Positions 5,519 to 7,120 of a stretch of 7,120 bases of DNA are shown here, in pieces. Below the pieces are notes generated by a model. It searched no databases, was not told the DNA's origin, and worked only from the letters and a program-made list of their open reading frames with translations. How positions within the stretch are numbered: position 1 is the first letter of the stretch; the number at the start of each line of letters is the position of its first letter. The position numbers and the translations under genes are program-made. Source of the stretch: Selenomonas sp. (GTDB taxonomy: Bacteria; Bacillota_C; Negativicutes; Selenomonadales; Selenomonadaceae); contig JAGAYB010000032.1 of NCBI GenBank assembly GCA_017940705.1, forward strand, positions 1 through 7,120, in the 5' to 3' direction.

Positions 5519-7120
5519 TAGTTTCTGCCCTTGCCTACACTGGCTCCCGGCTCCGGTGCCGCTACCGGCGGTGCAGCCGGCGTATTGACCGGCTTATTGT
5601 CGCCGCCGGACGGGGTTGCCTTGGCTTTATCCGCCGCATTGTTTTTATCCTTCGCATCGGGAACCTTTTTGTCGGTCTTCTTCTTGTCGTCCTTCTTCTT
5701 GAGTTCCTGTTTCTTATCGTCCTCAAGTTCACCGACGCCGCCATAATTGCTGGACCTTGACCCGTCAAAATTCTTAGCCGGCATCTGCGCCGTTGCCTTC
5801 TTCATAAAGGCCTGCCAAATCTCTGCCGGAAGCATACCACCCATAATGCCCCGAGTCGGGGTATTGTCATCGTTGCCAATCCAGACCCCTGCCACCAAAT
5901 CAGGCGTATAGCCTACAAACCAGGCATCGTTGTAATTACTGGTAGTACCTGTCTTGCCAGCAGCCGGACGGCCGATATTGGCGCGTGTGCCTGTGCCTTT
6001 CTTGATGACATCCTCCAGCATATCCGTAAGGGATGCGGCGCTGGCCTCGCTTACGACACTGCGCTGCTTGGGCTCATTCTGCTCCAAAACCTTGCCATTG
6101 CGGTCAAGAACCTTGACAATGACCACAGGCTCCACATGTACGCCCTTATTGGCAAAGGTTCCATAAGCACTGGTGATTTCCAGCGGCGTTACCCCCTTGG
6201 TCATACCGCCCAAGGACGTAGCCAGCTGTCTGTCATTTTGCGGCCCTTCCAAAACAAAGGTGCTGATGCCCATTTCCTGAGCATAGTAGATAGGCTTGTC
6301 AATGCCCAGCTTTTGCGCAATCTTGACCGTTGGCACGTTCATGGAATGACGGGCCACCTCACGCATGGTGACTTTGCCACTGAAATTGCCGCTGGCATTT
6401 TGCGGACGCCAGCCATTGATATCAATGGGGCTGTCGTTAATCACCGTATTAGGCGTAAACTTATTTTCCAGAGCCGCAATAAACACAAAAGGCTTAAACG
6501 CCGAACCCGGCTGGCGTACAGCCATGGTTGCCCGGTTAAACTGGTCATTGCCGCGGCCGCCCACCATGGCCTTTACATAGCCGTTATGGGGGTCAATAGC
6601 CACCAGCGCCATCTGGGGCTGTGCCAGACCATTGCCATCAGTCTTATATGTCGGCAGCTTACTAACCGTCTCTTCTGCTGCCTTCTGCATATCCACATCC
6701 AGCGTGGTATAGATTTTCAGGCCTTCTTTATATACAGCGTCTGCACCGTATTTATCAATCAGCTGCTGGGTTACATAGTCGATAAAATAAGAAGCCACCG
6801 TCTTATCGGTGCTCTTGGCCTGTTTCACCAGCTTCATATTTTCTTTTTTGGCCTTCTCCGCCGTTTCCCGGTTGATATAGCCGTATTTTTCCATCTGGTC
6901 AAGAACGACAGCCTTACGCTCCTGAGCCGCCTGCAGATTATTCATCGGTGAATAATAGTTCGGGCTTTTGGGAATGCCTGCCAGCATCGCGCACTCGCTG
7001 AGGTCAAGCTGCTCCACATCCTTGCCGAAGTAAGTCTGCGCCGCAGCCTGCACGCCATAAGCGCCCTGACCAAAGTAAATCTGATTGAGATACATCTCCA
7101 GAATTTCCTTTTTGGTATAC
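5518..7120 (-). CDS. Class A penicillin-binding protein, PBP1A type (5' partial)
   Basis: A bifunctional cell-wall enzyme (the ponA/mrcA type): a glycosyltransferase (GT51) domain polymerises lipid II and a transpeptidase domain cross-links the peptides outside the membrane. The reading frame continues past the ATG at 7095 to the window edge (YTKKEILEMYLNQIYFGQG, a conserved GT51 segment), so the N-terminal membrane anchor and the catalytic glutamates of GT51 lie outside. The GT51 end is seen as LSECAMLAGIPKSPNYYSP. The transpeptidase has all three penicillin-binding motifs: SAFK with the catalytic serine (6504-6493), SMN (6345-6337) and KTG (5955-5947, in AAGKTGTTSNYNDAWFVGYT). After the transpeptidase comes a tail of about 70 residues, first Lys/Asp-rich (from about 5720) and then Pro/Ala/Gly-rich, ending at the TAA at 5520-5518. 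The tail is low-complexity and probably disordered. tyrS follows on the same strand. Confidence 0.96.
   Translation of the reverse strand, partial: YTKKEILEMYLNQIYFGQGAYGVQAAAQTYFGKDVEQLDLSECAMLAGIPKSPNYYSPMNNLQAAQERKAVVLDQMEKYGYINRETAEKAKKENMKLVKQAKSTDKTVASYFIDYVTQQLIDKYGADAVYKEGLKIYTTLDVDMQKAAEETVSKLPTYKTDGNGLAQPQMALVAIDPHNGYVKAMVGGRGNDQFNRATMAVRQPGSAFKPFVFIAALENKFTPNTVINDSPIDINGWRPQNASGNFSGKVTMREVARHSMNVPTVKIAQKLGIDKPIYYAQEMGISTFVLEGPQNDRQLATSLGGMTKGVTPLEITSAYGTFANKGVHVEPVVIVKVLDRNGKVLEQNEPKQRSVVSEASAASLTDMLEDVIKKGTGTRANIGRPAAGKTGTTSNYNDAWFVGYTPDLVAGVWIGNDDNTPTRGIMGGMLPAEIWQAFMKKATAQMPAKNFDGSRSSNYGGVGELEDDKKQELKKKDDKKKTDKKVPDAKDKNNAADKAKATPSGGDNKPVNTPAAPPVAAPEPGASVGKGRN

Noticed and set aside
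6136..6951. Long + strand open frame of 271 codons opposite the pbp gene
   Set aside because: It lies wholly opposite a gene with clear PBP motifs, shows no recognisable domain, and is the kind of shadow frame expected against a long real gene.
1..7120. CRISPR array, tRNA or rRNA gene, transposase or phage gene
   Set aside because: I saw no regularly spaced direct repeats, no cloverleaf-like or ribosomal sequence, and every long frame is accounted for by the six genes listed.

Overview
The window looks like chromosomal DNA of a bacterium with roughly balanced base composition, strong AGGAGG-type Shine-Dalgarno sites and some TTG starts. The mix of a [NiFe]-hydrogenase maturation gene, a TtcA-family thiolase and a class A penicillin-binding protein with a charged tail suggests an anaerobic Firmicute. 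A Negativicutes (Selenomonas-like) source is my best guess, but it is an inference from gene content and style, not shown by any marker gene.

Left half, + strand (1-3274). The window opens inside hypF, the carbamoyltransferase that makes the cyanide ligands of [NiFe] hydrogenases; only part of its N-terminal acylphosphatase domain is missing. It overlaps by 7 bases a small, unrecognised three-helix membrane protein gene. A TtcA-family tRNA 2-thiocytidine synthetase gene follows after 25 bases. Spacing and Shine-Dalgarno sites suggest one transcription unit, closed by a hairpin/T-rich terminator that overlaps the 3' end of the opposing gene.

Right half, - strand (3293-7120). Transcription runs right to left: a class A penicillin-binding protein (5' end beyond the window), then tyrS (tyrosyl-tRNA synthetase, TTG start), then a gene for a soluble TPR-repeat protein of unknown role. 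The two halves converge with an 18-base gap near 3275-3292.

The genes are mostly housekeeping and I see no defence system, mobile element gene, CRISPR array, tRNA or rRNA. The less ordinary signals lie between and inside genes: (1) a 70-base inverted repeat that fills most of the pbp-tyrS gap and carries a plausible tyrS promoter; (2) a near-ideal tyrS terminator whose hairpin and U-tract overlap the apparent start of the TPR gene, putting that start in doubt; (3) a terminator-shaped hairpin plus T8 on the antisense strand inside the small membrane-protein gene; and (4) the membrane-protein gene itself, coupled to hypF. No stretch longer than 300 bases lacks a gene.
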